Assembly (NCBI GenBank): GCA_016929205.1 | Contig: JAFGJF010000274.1 | Span: 1-32,692, forward strand | Reading direction: 5' to 3' | Length of the DNA stretch: 32,692 nucleotides | From: Anaerolineae bacterium | Lineage (GTDB): Bacteria > Chloroflexota > Anaerolineae > JAFGEY01 | Part shown: piece after piece, positions 8,270 to 16,800 of the stretch | Layout: each line of letters begins with the position of its first letter | Position numbering within the stretch: the first letter of the stretch is position 1 | Notes under the pieces: model-generated | Told to the model about the DNA's origin: nothing | The model's database searches: none | Seen by the model: only the letters and a program-made list of their open reading frames with translations | Position numbers and translations under genes: made by a program

Positions 8270-8586
8270 ATGCAAGAAAACAAGCTCTGGCTCAAAAGCC
8301 TGCACGAAAACGTGTGGCGTGCAGATCGTTCAACGCGGCTATTCTGGAAGCCGTTCAGGTTGGCGGCGTGTGGACGCCGCCTGCACTACGGGGGCGTGGA
8401 TATGGCCGCTGCGTGGTCGCAGCCTCCCTGCTTGACGCACGGGCCGATTCGGTCGAGCAAGCTATCTTGTTTACGGGCGAGAAAAACATCCCCGCCCAGA
8501 AAGCATATATGGCCCTGGGATTTAGACCGATCGGCGACTATCGCATTGCCCTATTGCAAGAAGCGGCAACAATCCTCTTGCCCTAA
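8270..8586 (+). pseudogene. GNAT acetyltransferase remnant, 5' truncated and frameshifted
   Basis: Only the C-terminal acetyl-CoA-binding part of a GNAT protein is left. In one frame 8270 onward reads ENKLWLKSLHENV. About 44 bases on, homology continues in another frame as FNAAILEAVQVGGVWTPP, then LRGRGYGRCVVAASL (motif A loop RGRGYG) and AQKAYMALGF. The frames rejoin if two bases are removed at a GTGT step near 8312-8316, giving a continuous ENVACRSFNAA. This fits a two-base duplication. No ribosome site precedes the ATG, and the N-terminal domain expected of such proteins is missing. A GTG at 8314 could still start a 90-residue fragment. A convincing promoter remains upstream. Confidence 0.7.
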
Positions 8587-8606
8587 ACCTCAAATCCAAG
8601 TACAAT
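8578..8606 (+). promoter_or_regulatory. Possible promoter for the aminotransferase
   Basis: TTGCCC (8578-8583), a 17-base spacer and TACAAT (8601-8606). The -35 overlaps the end of the GNAT remnant. It would give a leader of about 107 bases before the ATG at 8720. Confidence 0.45.
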
Positions 8607-8719
8607 GTACAACGATGTTCAACCAGTGCCGGGGCATCCATAGGCGCATCACCCTGTACGCGAACCGTTTTCCAGCATCCGGCCATATTTTCACTCGAAT
8701 CCGATAGGACACATAACTT

Positions 8720-9544
8720 ATGAACGCATTATGCTACGTTAACGGCCACATCCAACCCGTGAGCGAAGGCGGGATCGACGTGACCGACCTCGGCCTGCAG
8801 CGTGGTTACGGCGTCTTTGACTATGTACCGACCTGCAATGGCAAGCTGTTTCATTTTGCCGATCATCTCGCGCGTTTGCATCGTTCAGCAGCGGCGCTAC
8901 ACCTCAAACTGCCTATCCCGGACGACAAGATCACCAGCATCGCCGACCGCCTGATCGCCGGCAGCGCATTGGAGCGCCCAGCCCTGCGGCTGATCCTGAC
9001 CGGCGGAGATGCACACGCGCAGCCCCTGTTCGCACAGCCGAACTTCATCATGATCGCCGAGAACAGTCGCGCCTATCCAGATGATGCCTACAAGTTGGGC
9101 GTCGAGCTGATCGCCATCTATTACCAGCGCGAACTGCCCCACGTCAAGTCGATCAACTATCTCAACGCCCTACGGCTCGAACCGCTGCGCCAGGAAAAGG
9201 GCGCTTTTGGCATCCTCTACCATTCGCAGCACGGCATCACCGAATGTCCTCGGAGCAACTTTTTCATCTTTCGCGGAGACACGCTGGTCACGCCCAAGGA
9301 TAACGTCCTGCTCGGCATCACTAGAAAAGTCGTCTTGGAACTCATCCAGGATCATTTCTCTATTGAGGAACGGGCGATTGCGTTCGACGAACTTGAGGCC
9401 GCCGACGAAGCATTCATCACCTCTTCAACCAAGGGGGCTATGCCCGTCGTGCGCATCGACGACCTGAACATCGGTGATGGATCGGTTGGACCGCGCACCA
9501 AAACAATCATAGATCTGTTTACCGTTTATGCAGAGGCATATTGA
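8720..9544 (+). CDS. Class IV PLP-dependent aminotransferase
   Basis: 274 residues, typical of the fold-type IV family that includes branched-chain aminotransferase, D-amino-acid aminotransferase and aminodeoxychorismate lyase. Visible: the N-terminal strand CYVNGHIQPVSEGGI, the RGYGVFDY motif, the PLP Schiff-base lysine Lys143 in HVKSINYLNAL, the glutamate that contacts the pyridine nitrogen (Glu175) in GITECPRSNFF, and the phosphate-binding segment LLGITRKV. It is predicted cytoplasmic. An AGGA lies about ten bases before the ATG. Sequence alone does not choose between ilvE-like, dat-like and pabC-like activities, so no symbol is given. No biosynthetic operon partners are present. Confidence 0.88.
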   Translation: MNALCYVNGHIQPVSEGGIDVTDLGLQRGYGVFDYVPTCNGKLFHFADHLARLHRSAAALHLKLPIPDDKITSIADRLIAGSALERPALRLILTGGDAHAQPLFAQPNFIMIAENSRAYPDDAYKLGVELIAIYYQRELPHVKSINYLNALRLEPLRQEKGAFGILYHSQHGITECPRSNFFIFRGDTLVTPKDNVLLGITRKVVLELIQDHFSIEERAIAFDELEAADEAFITSSTKGAMPVVRIDDLNIGDGSVGPRTKTIIDLFTVYAEAY

Positions 9545-9618
9545 TGCAGGCGATGTTGGCGTGCGCCGGTGACAAAGCATGCCTGGAGCATGCAACATCA
9601 AACTAAAGGCGAGCGCAG

Positions 9619-10209
9619 ATGTCCCAGGTTTCAAGACGCCATTTCATCAAAATGGCCGGCATAGCCGCAGCAACGCTCGTGCTCGGTCGCACAGCATATG
9701 CTGGCGCAAGAACAAAAGCGCCCCGCGGCACATTGTGGCGTTGCTGGCTGCAAGCTGCTGAAATGGAGTATTCGGCGCGTGGCATATCCTTTGTCACGAA
9801 TCAGAGAAAACTCGAATCATTGATCATTGATCATCGCAAAGCACTAGACACATTGGTTAAACGCGGCGAAATCGATCACTCCATGGCAGACAAAATCGAC
9901 AAAGCTTTTCGGACCGATCTGTGCCATCATATACCCGGGTCTTTTGAGTGCCGTTCTCGCGTAAATGCCCTTCCGATGGCAATGTGTTATATGGTGATCG
10001 ACCCCCCGTTGTGGCAGCAAGACATTAATGAATTGTTCAAGCAAGCCGAGATATTGGTCAAGGCGGGATGGGTCTGGCCGCTGGATGACGAGCTCTTAGC
10101 GCAAGCGCGGGCTAACGTCGAACGGGACTATGTTTGCCTTCGTGCGCCGGCACAAGATCGTGCCAGCCAAAGGTCAACTCCCGGTCATCGCCTTGGCAGG
10201 CATCTTTGA
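9619..10209 (+). CDS. Tat-signal protein, truncated, with chimeric C-terminus
   Basis: The N-terminus carries a twin-arginine signal ([10 protein letters not shown], then a hydrophobic stretch and AYAGA as a likely cleavage site). Residues about 45-168 form an alpha-rich, unrecognised domain with two cysteines in [11 protein letters not shown]. From about residue 170 (near 10125) the frame runs out of phase over the 3' end of an EamA transporter gene, and the tail ([16 protein letters not shown]) is the wrong-frame reading of that gene. The original C-terminus is therefore missing. AAAGG lies nine bases before the ATG. Whether a stable exported protein is made is uncertain. Confidence 0.5.
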   Translation: MSQVSRRHFIKMAGIAAATLVLGRTAYAGARTKAPRGTLWRCWLQAAEMEYSARGISFVTNQRKLESLIIDHRKALDTLVKRGEIDHSMADKIDKAFRTDLCHHIPGSFECRSRVNALPMAMCYMVIDPPLWQQDINELFKQAEILVKAGWVWPLDDELLAQARANVERDYVCLRAPAQDRASQRSTPGHRLGRHL

Positions 10210-10399
10210 TACGGGGGGCAACGCCTTTTTTGCATTGGCGACTCATCTCGGACGGCTGGATGTCGCGACCGTGCTCTCTTCGCTCTATCCGGCGGGTACG
10301 GTGCTGCTGGCCTGGTTCATTTTGAAAGAAAGACTGGCACGCCAACAATGGATCGGGGTCGGCGCCGCGATTTGCGCGCTTGTGCTCATTGCGGTGTGA
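10130..10399 (+). pseudogene. 3' remnant of an EamA/DMT-family transporter gene
   Basis: The 89 codons match only the last third of an EamA (drug/metabolite transporter) protein: a helix [18 protein letters not shown], the conserved turn [18 protein letters not shown], the ILKERL motif and a final hydrophobic helix. A full member has about 290 residues and ten helices, so roughly 200 residues are missing. Upstream sequence belongs to the Tat-signal ORF in a different frame. The remnant opens with an ATG but lacks a ribosome site, so it is probably dead. Confidence 0.75.
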
Positions 10400-10442
10400 T
10401 TCGAAACATAAAAACAAAGACACCACAATCAAAAGGCAACAG

Positions 10443-10943
10443 ATGATCCAAGACAAAGTGGTTGCCACATTTAATCGCGTTGAACCATGGTGGCGATTGA
10501 TAAACATGGCTGTGTTCATCGCCGCATTTTTTGGTCCCTGGGGAACGATCTATGGCGATATGATGTATGGTACCGATGTGTTCCGAATGTCACTTGCTTT
10601 TGTTATGGATTGGACATGCACTGATTATGGACCCTGGCTCTTTTTCTCGCTATACTGGTGCTTTGGTTGGGGATATTTCGGACTTCACTGGTTCGTGAAT
10701 GGCGTCAGGGCATTTAGCAAGAGCAATATCTGGAAAAAGCCCTGGTTCAACATTCCACTTGCAGCCAGTACGGCATTCCTGTTGCTTCATATGTTTCCTC
10801 GTATGTTTAAGGACCTCTATAACAGGTTTTGGTGGCCGAGCTACTACTGGGGGTACTGGCTTTTGTTGTTCAGCATAGGCTCCAGTGTTGTAATCGAGAC
10901 TATTCGGTGCCTGGCAGATCACATAGATAAAAAGCGAACATAA
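10443..10943 (+). CDS. Multi-pass membrane protein, unknown function
   Basis: 166 residues, rich in Trp, Phe and Tyr, with about four membrane segments (around INMAVFIAAFFGPWG, LFFSLYWCFGWGYFGLHW, IPLAASTAFLLLHMF and YWLLLFSIGSSVV). A longer frame begins at a TTG at 10380, but the ATG at 10443 is preferred because AAAAGG lies six bases before it. I recognise no family. The DUF3592-like gene follows after about 41 bases on the same strand, so the two may be co-transcribed. No clear promoter was found immediately upstream. Confidence 0.6.
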   Translation: MIQDKVVATFNRVEPWWRLINMAVFIAAFFGPWGTIYGDMMYGTDVFRMSLAFVMDWTCTDYGPWLFFSLYWCFGWGYFGLHWFVNGVRAFSKSNIWKKPWFNIPLAASTAFLLLHMFPRMFKDLYNRFWWPSYYWGYWLLLFSIGSSVVIETIRCLADHIDKKRT

Positions 10944-10984
10944 ATAACACTCACCTGCAGTGTCGAGGAAAAGGAGAAACACCT

Positions 10985-11419
10985 ATGAGCCCGGACGAGA
11001 TATTGGCACTTTTACTCTTTTTGCTGACGGGTGGATGTACAATAGGCATTGTTCTGGTGGTGAGCGCTGTGACCCTTGTGCCCTTTGCCCTGCTCGGGTG
11101 GTTTCTCTATACCCGTTCAAAGCGTGCGAGCGCCGTTCGCCAGGTCAGCCAGGATTGGCCGTCGGTCACGGGCGAGGTGATCAAGTCACGCGTCGAGGTG
11201 ATGGGGGGAGAACGCACGACCGTCAGGCCCCGGATCGTCTACAAGTACACTGTGGACGGACAACAATACCAGGGCGACCAAATCCGGGCAGGGGACAAGT
11301 TCTGGTCCGTTCGCAGAAGTCAAGACGCATACAAATTGATCGACCATTATCCTGTAGGCGCGACGGTTGTAGTGTACTACAATCCGGTCGATCCTGCCGA
11401 GTCGGCGCTGGAAAGGTAG
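10985..11419 (+). CDS. DUF3592-like membrane protein
   Basis: 144 residues. One or two membrane segments occupy about residues 6-42 and a small beta-rich domain follows. That domain shows the DUF3592 pattern: WPSVTGEVIKSRV, then RIVYKYTVDGQQYQGDQI, and near the end HYPVGATVVVYYNPVDP. The family's function is not known; the domain is expected to lie next to the membrane. AAGGAG sits eight bases before the ATG. A short inverted repeat (TCCTGG, five A, CCAGGA) begins three bases after the stop but lacks a U-tract. Confidence 0.7.
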   Translation: MSPDEILALLLFLLTGGCTIGIVLVVSAVTLVPFALLGWFLYTRSKRASAVRQVSQDWPSVTGEVIKSRVEVMGGERTTVRPRIVYKYTVDGQQYQGDQIRAGDKFWSVRRSQDAYKLIDHYPVGATVVVYYNPVDPAESALER

Positions 11420-11504
11420 CGTCCTGGAAAAACCAGGATGCTGCTATCGGGCTCAGTGTTCTTGTCTGGTGCTTACAGCTTGACTCGTGATGAGATGGTC
11501 GATA

Positions 11505-11533
11505 TTGAAACATATCGCGTGTTGTGCTAGAAT
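11505..11533 (+). promoter_or_regulatory. Promoter for the spermidine-synthase-like gene
   Basis: TTGAAA (11505-11510), a 17-base spacer and TAGAAT (11528-11533), with TGC directly before the -10 (extended -10). Transcription would begin near 11540 and give a leader of about 85 bases. Confidence 0.7.
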
Positions 11534-11557
11534 AGGTGACATACCGAAACGAATCGA

Positions 11558-11594
11558 GCGCGACACCGGACGCTTTATGCGCCGTGTATCGCGC
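11558..11594 (+). promoter_or_regulatory. Stable leader hairpin before the spermidine-synthase-like gene
   Basis: GCGCGA (11558-11563) pairs with TCGCGC (11589-11594). The pairing continues inward through CAC/GTG and GG/CC with small bulges and then CGC/GCG around a TTTAT loop. There is no U-tract, so it is not an ordinary terminator. It lies between the promoter and the ribosome site. Confidence 0.45.
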
Positions 11595-11624
11595 ATAGCC
11601 ATATAACAGTCCAAGGAGGCTCCC

Positions 11625-13202
11625 TTGCTCGGACGCCAGACATCCAAGCCTTATCGCAGTTCGTGGCCGCTGCTTCTCGTCGTCTTTGTCAGCGGAATGA
11701 CGACTATGGCCGCCGAGATGGCCGCGTCGCGGCTGCTCGGGCCTTATTTTGGCGACTCGATCCTGGTATGGGCCAACCTGATCGGCCTGATCCTGATCTG
11801 CCTCAGCGCCGGCAGCTACCTGGGAGGCAAGTGGGCCGACAAGAGCCCGCGTGCCGAGACATTGTACACGATCACCACCGCGGCCGCGTTCCTGGTGGGA
11901 TTGGTGCCCTTTATCGCCGCCCCCGTCCTGCGGCTCGCTCAGAGCGCGTTTGACCACGTCGGGATCGAGTTTGCGGCCTTTGACGCTGTTCAAATCGGCG
12001 GCTCGTTTGTCGGCGTGCTGCTGCTCTTTGTGCCACCGATCACGCTGCTGGGCTGCGTATCACCCTTTGCCATTCGCCTGCAGACCAAACAGATCCGCGC
12101 TGCCGGCAGCAGCGCCGGACGAATCTATGCCCTCTCGACGCTGGGCAGCATTCTCGGCACCTTTACGCCGGTGTTGGTCTTTATTCCCACCGTGGGTACG
12201 GCCAACACCTTTTTGATCTCGGCCTTGCTGCTGCTGCTGGCATCGATGCTTGGCCTGATCCTACAGCGTGCAAAAAAGCAAGCGTTATCAAACAGCGCGC
12301 TGCTGGCCGTTTTGATCGTGCTCGCCGCCCTGTTTCCGCCTCGCGCGGTCAAGGCCGACGAACGTATGGTGCACGAACGCGAATCGAGATACAATTATAT
12401 CCAGGTGTTAGAGGTCGGAGGCATTCGCTACCTGATGCTCAACGAAGGTCAGGGCGTGCATTCGATATACGATCCCAACTCACTGTCCACCTTTGGCACG
12501 TGGGATATTTTATCGATTGCACCCTTTTTTAACAATCCGCCCTTTACATCAGGCCAAGTGAAACGAATTTGTATCATTGGCCTGGCGGGAGGGACATCGG
12601 CCCGGCAAGCGGAAGCGATTTATGGCGATGTTCCGATCGACGGCATCGAGATCGATCCCGAAATTGTCGAGGTGGGGCGCGCCTATTTCGATATGAACCA
12701 GCCCAACCTGAACGTCTTTGTCACCGACGGCCGCTTTTTCCTGGAACGAACAAGATACAAATACGATCTGGTGATCCTTGACGCCTATCGTCTGCCGTAT
12801 ATTCCTTTCCAATTGGCCACGCGCGAGTTCTTTGCCCTGGTCAAGGAGAGGCTCACTACGCGGGGTGTCGTGGCCGTCAACGTGGGACGCACCGAAAGCG
12901 ACTATCGTATGGTCGAAGCCATCGCGGCAACGCTTGGCGAGCATTTTTCCACCATTCACGCCGTCAACCTCGTCGATACTTTTAACACCGTGCTGGTCGC
13001 CACCCAAGAGACAACCACCGTCGGCAATCTGCGCATCAATGCCGGGATGTCTTCTCATTCGTTCGTGGTCGACGCTGCCGCGCGCGCACTCGACAACATA
13101 TATCACCTGCAAAACGATGGTATCGTCTTTACCGACGACCGAGCACCGGTCGAAAGCCTGACCAATGCCATCGTGTTGCGTTACCTGCTAACAGGAGAGT
13201 AG
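11625..13202 (+). CDS. Membrane-fused spermidine-synthase-like protein
   Basis: 525 residues. The first about 240 residues hold seven or eight membrane helices of the kind found in fused MFS/spermidine synthases (GMTTMAAEMAASRLLGPYFG, SAGSYLGGKWAD). The C-terminal half is a Rossmann methyltransferase-like aminopropyltransferase fold: IIGLAGGTSAR, the acidic GIEIDPEIVEVG, TDGRFFLE, and LVILDAY with Asp386 at the catalytic position. In classical spermidine synthases this Asp begins a D-x-x-D pair; here the second position is Arg389, so the usual diamine substrate is doubtful. It starts at a TTG with AAGGAGG five bases upstream. A strong promoter and a structured leader precede it. The LysM/lamin-tail lipoprotein follows after five bases. 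Confidence 0.82.
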   Translation: MLGRQTSKPYRSSWPLLLVVFVSGMTTMAAEMAASRLLGPYFGDSILVWANLIGLILICLSAGSYLGGKWADKSPRAETLYTITTAAAFLVGLVPFIAAPVLRLAQSAFDHVGIEFAAFDAVQIGGSFVGVLLLFVPPITLLGCVSPFAIRLQTKQIRAAGSSAGRIYALSTLGSILGTFTPVLVFIPTVGTANTFLISALLLLLASMLGLILQRAKKQALSNSALLAVLIVLAALFPPRAVKADERMVHERESRYNYIQVLEVGGIRYLMLNEGQGVHSIYDPNSLSTFGTWDILSIAPFFNNPPFTSGQVKRICIIGLAGGTSARQAEAIYGDVPIDGIEIDPEIVEVGRAYFDMNQPNLNVFVTDGRFFLERTRYKYDLVILDAYRLPYIPFQLATREFFALVKERLTTRGVVAVNVGRTESDYRMVEAIAATLGEHFSTIHAVNLVDTFNTVLVATQETTTVGNLRINAGMSSHSFVVDAAARALDNIYHLQNDGIVFTDDRAPVESLTNAIVLRYLLTGE

Positions 13203-13207
13203 GTATC

Positions 13208-13864
13208 ATGATGGTCCGTAAATGCTGGTTTTTGCTTTTGGCTCTGCTGGCGGCAGCATGTTCCGCCAAGACAATCGCTCCCACCCCGACGCCCACTTTG
13301 CCGCAACAAACGGTGACGCCTACCGTCGCTCCACCGACGGCGACACCTACACCTGCGTTTTACGTCATCCAACCAGGTGATACACTCTCACTCATTGCTG
13401 AACAATTTGGCGTGCCGCTTGAAGAGCTGCAAAAGGCCAACGATATCGACGATCCGAACCTCATCCGGGTCAACCAAAAGCTGATTATCCCCGGTCCCAC
13501 ACCGGTGGTCACAGCGACACTTCCGCCCACCCTCACACCAACACCCGATGTTCCGCCGCAGCTCGAAATTGTCGACGTTATCGGCCGCGGCGCGCCCGGC
13601 ACCGAGACCGTGATCATTGTGAACCGCGGCCGCACCGTGTTGCTCAAACAGTGGACGCTGCGCGATGCACAGAGCAATGCCTTTGTCTTTCCCAACATCT
13701 ATTTGGGAGAAGGGGCGGAACTACGCATTCATACTGGCGGCGGTGAAAATACCCCTCAAAACCTGTTCTGGAATCGCGACACGGCGGTTTGGGAGGAAGC
13801 AGGAGATACGGTCATTTTGGCCGATGAGCGCGGCGTGGTGTATGCCAGCAAGCCGCTGGAATAG
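13208..13864 (+). CDS. Lipoprotein with LysM and lamin-tail-like domain
   Basis: 218 residues. The signal peptide ends in a lipobox-like LLAAAC (Cys18). A Thr/Pro linker leads to one LysM domain (about 52-95: YVIQPGDTLSLIAEQF through NQKLIIPG), which binds N-acetylglucosamine-containing glycans in known cases. A second TP linker precedes a beta domain (about 116-216) that resembles a lamin-tail (LTD) immunoglobulin-like fold (EIVDVIGRG, GRTVLLKQWTLRD). The ATG at 13208 follows AGGAG by ten bases and lies five bases after the preceding stop, so it is translated with the spermidine-synthase-like gene. Its stop is only three bases from the stop of the convergent DUF2723 gene. An extracellular wall-binding role is likely; no enzyme motif is seen. 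Confidence 0.75.
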   Translation: MMVRKCWFLLLALLAAACSAKTIAPTPTPTLPQQTVTPTVAPPTATPTPAFYVIQPGDTLSLIAEQFGVPLEELQKANDIDDPNLIRVNQKLIIPGPTPVVTATLPPTLTPTPDVPPQLEIVDVIGRGAPGTETVIIVNRGRTVLLKQWTLRDAQSNAFVFPNIYLGEGAELRIHTGGGENTPQNLFWNRDTAVWEEAGDTVILADERGVVYASKPLE

Positions 13865-13867
13865 CAT

Positions 13868-16800
13868 TTACTCTGTCACGCGCACACTTGGCAGTTGTAC
13901 GTGATCGGAAATCGCACCGCCCTGGGCATCGAGCACCGGCAGGCGCTGCATCGTCTCTAAAAGATACCATCCCACCACCACCCTATAGTCGCCCGGCGGC
14001 GCGTCCTGGCTCAAGTGCACGGTATACCGATCGGGAATAATCTCGGCCTCTCGCCACGCACTGGTGGGATGTGTGCCATTCTGCGGCCACACGTCGATCT
14101 GCCCCTTGAGCGCGCCGCTTGCATCAACAAGCTGGACAAATAACGTATAGTCGACCTCCATCGTTTGCATGCACTGCCATTCGACAGCCAGGTCAAGCGG
14201 CGCACCCGGCGAGAGTGTTTTTTGCTCCAACTCGAAGCGTGTCAATAGGATCCGATCGTCAAAATTGAACGTGCCTGGGGTCGCGGGAGCACGCCCGGCA
14301 ACGGTCAATAGCGGCAGCGACATCTCGGAGGCAATGGGTTTGAGCCAGCCAGGATGGAACGTGATACGCTGCCCACCCTCGCCCCTTTCGCGCACAGCTA
14401 CCTCCACCCTGACTCGTCCTATTTCGGCGGGCATGGTCAACATGTGCGTCGTAACCACAACTTTGTTTGGCTCCCACCTTGACGTCGAATAAGTGCCGTC
14501 GCCCGGCTCCTGCCAGATCCATTCGCCCTCATGTTCCGTCATATCCGCAGGCACAACGTGCGTGCCGATTTCATAATCAGGCAGCGATGACAATGCTTTC
14601 CAATACAGCGTCAGTGGAACGCGCCCGGTCGGCGGCGCTTGCCCCGGCAGATCATAGCCCAACAACTGCCACTGCTTTGGCGCGACGACCGAAAGCATGT
14701 GGGGGATTTTCGATGGCCGCTGCAAACCAACGGTCAAGTCGCGCACCGGCAACCACGTCTGTCTGGCAGCATATTCCAGCCCCGCCGAGGAAAACGGCGG
14801 AAAAAGTCCCAATTCAAGCACGTAATTGCCGGGAAGCAGTGTCTCCGAGATCGGGATTTCGTGCCAATCCGGGATCACCTCTCCCACTTTCCAGGAGACG
14901 GTAGGGTACATATCACTCACCGGGTGGCGGCTCGACGACCAACGCACCGCGCCGTTGGCATCGACCAACCTCAGATTGACCTGATAGTTATCCATCGCTG
15001 GCGCAAGCGAGTGCCAAAGGAGCGTCAAATAGATGGTTTCCCCGGATGCGACAACCTGGGGTGCATCGAGCCGGTGATCCAAAAGCGCGATAACCGCCTC
15101 CGAACCGAGCAACTGGAAACGCACATCCGAAGAAAAAGCCGTATCATCGACGAGCAGAGGGGTCGTTCCAACCTCGACCAATGGCCCGACGGAACGCAAG
15201 TGATATGGCCCATCCAATCCGGGCAAAAACCGGGCCAGGTATACCGTCTTGTCGTGCGCCAGGTCCCACAGCAACCGATCGAGGTACGTCTTTTCGTCCC
15301 CCAAGATCACCACGTCCAGATCGGGACGGCGTTTTTCTACCCGCGCAAAGTAATCAAGCGGCGGATGTTTTTCCCGATCGGCAAGGACGGTAGCCCCAGA
15401 GGTCAGATCTTGGGCAATGGCATATTCTCCCCAACGCGTCAAACCCCAGGCCTCGCTCAAATCGACCTGTGGAAAATTGTACCAGATCATCCACATCGGC
15501 AGCAACGCCAGCAACGATCCCCCGATCGCTTTCACTATCCTGGAACGCCCTCCAGGCCTGTCGAGAACACGGAAGAATCTCAACCCTGCAGCGACCCATG
15601 CACGCCAGGCAACCAGCGCCCCATGTCCCATCCACACGGCAAAGAGGATATGATTGGGGATGAACGAATTGACGTCGTTATAATAAGCGTACCACACCGT
15701 GCCCCAGATGTAATAGGTAAAATAGGCCAGCGTTGTACAAATCAGAAAACGCCACCGGCGGCGCACCACCAGCGCAAACAATCCCAGGACACCAAGCCCC
15801 ATACCGATCGCGCCAAATTGGGCGAGCAAAAATCGCCAGAACATAAGCGCACGTTCCGGTGAGAGCCAATCGAGCAGATGAATAGCCGGCCCGTAATAGC
15901 TGCCCGAAATGTACTGGAAAAACGTGGACGCTGACATGCACTGCCCCTGCACACACGCGCGCCACGGAATATACAAATAGATGGCCAGGGGCGCAACGGC
16001 GCAGCCCAACGCGCTCGACCATTCTTTGGGACGCCCGAGCAGCCCGGGATCGCGCCACAGTACATAGACCGCCAACGCCGGACCCAACATCAACATAGTA
16101 CGGTGATGAGTCAAGCTCAGCCCGTAAACAAAAGCCAACCAGCGCAGGTGTGGATGCGGGCCTCGGGCCTCGGGATCGACCGTGCCAAAAGCGATGTAAA
16201 GGATCAGGGCTACAAAAAACGCGTTCAGCGTATACTTTTCAGGTTGGGAAGCTTGCATCCAAAACGTACGCGAGAATGCCAAGACCAACGCACTCCACGC
16301 TGCGAACGTTTGTCTGCCCAGCACACGCCGTGCCACGCCGTATACCAGGGGTACACCGGCCGCCGCGTACAGCGCGCAGAGCACATTAATCCGCCAGGCA
16401 ATACTGCCAAACGGCAAGAGCGCGATCCAGATCCGTCCCAGGATCGGGAAAAGAGGATAACCGGTAGGATGGGCATAGCCCAGCGTCGCCGAGATGGCTT
16501 GTAGCTCGTAGCCGTCGCGTTCGCCGACACCAGGTGTGAGTGTGCTCAGATACAATGCAAACGGCACGAGAAACAGCAATGGCACTGCCCATCGTTCATC
16601 AAGTGTGTGCTGTGTACTCAGGATAAAAGCCAGACCCAACACACCAACCAGCATCACACCGGCTTGAAGCAAATTTGGCAGGGGTTGGACAATGTAAACC
16701 ACAAGCAAGAAGAAAGGAACAAAAGACGCAATGGGAATGGTCTTGATCGGCCACATCCACCACAAGGCGACCAGTCCAAAACCCGCGGTCAAGATCAGGG

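Noticed and set aside
9577..9593. GCATGC repeated around CTGGA after the aminotransferase
   Set aside because: Each half is itself a palindrome and no T run follows. It may form a small hairpin, but the site is too short to call a terminator or operator.
10380..10443. Upstream extension of the 166-residue membrane protein to a TTG at 10380
   Set aside because: The extension overlaps the EamA remnant, is charged and low in conservation signs, and the ATG at 10443 has a good ribosome site.
11422..11438. Inverted repeat after the DUF3592-like gene (TCCTGG, loop, CCAGGA)
   Set aside because: The stem is only six pairs and no U-tract follows on the plus strand, so a terminator cannot be claimed.
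14639..15862. Long plus-strand ORF of 407 codons
   Set aside because: It is antisense to the DUF2723 gene, rich in Arg, Pro and Gln, without recognisable motifs or a ribosome site. It is a shadow of codon bias on the other strand.
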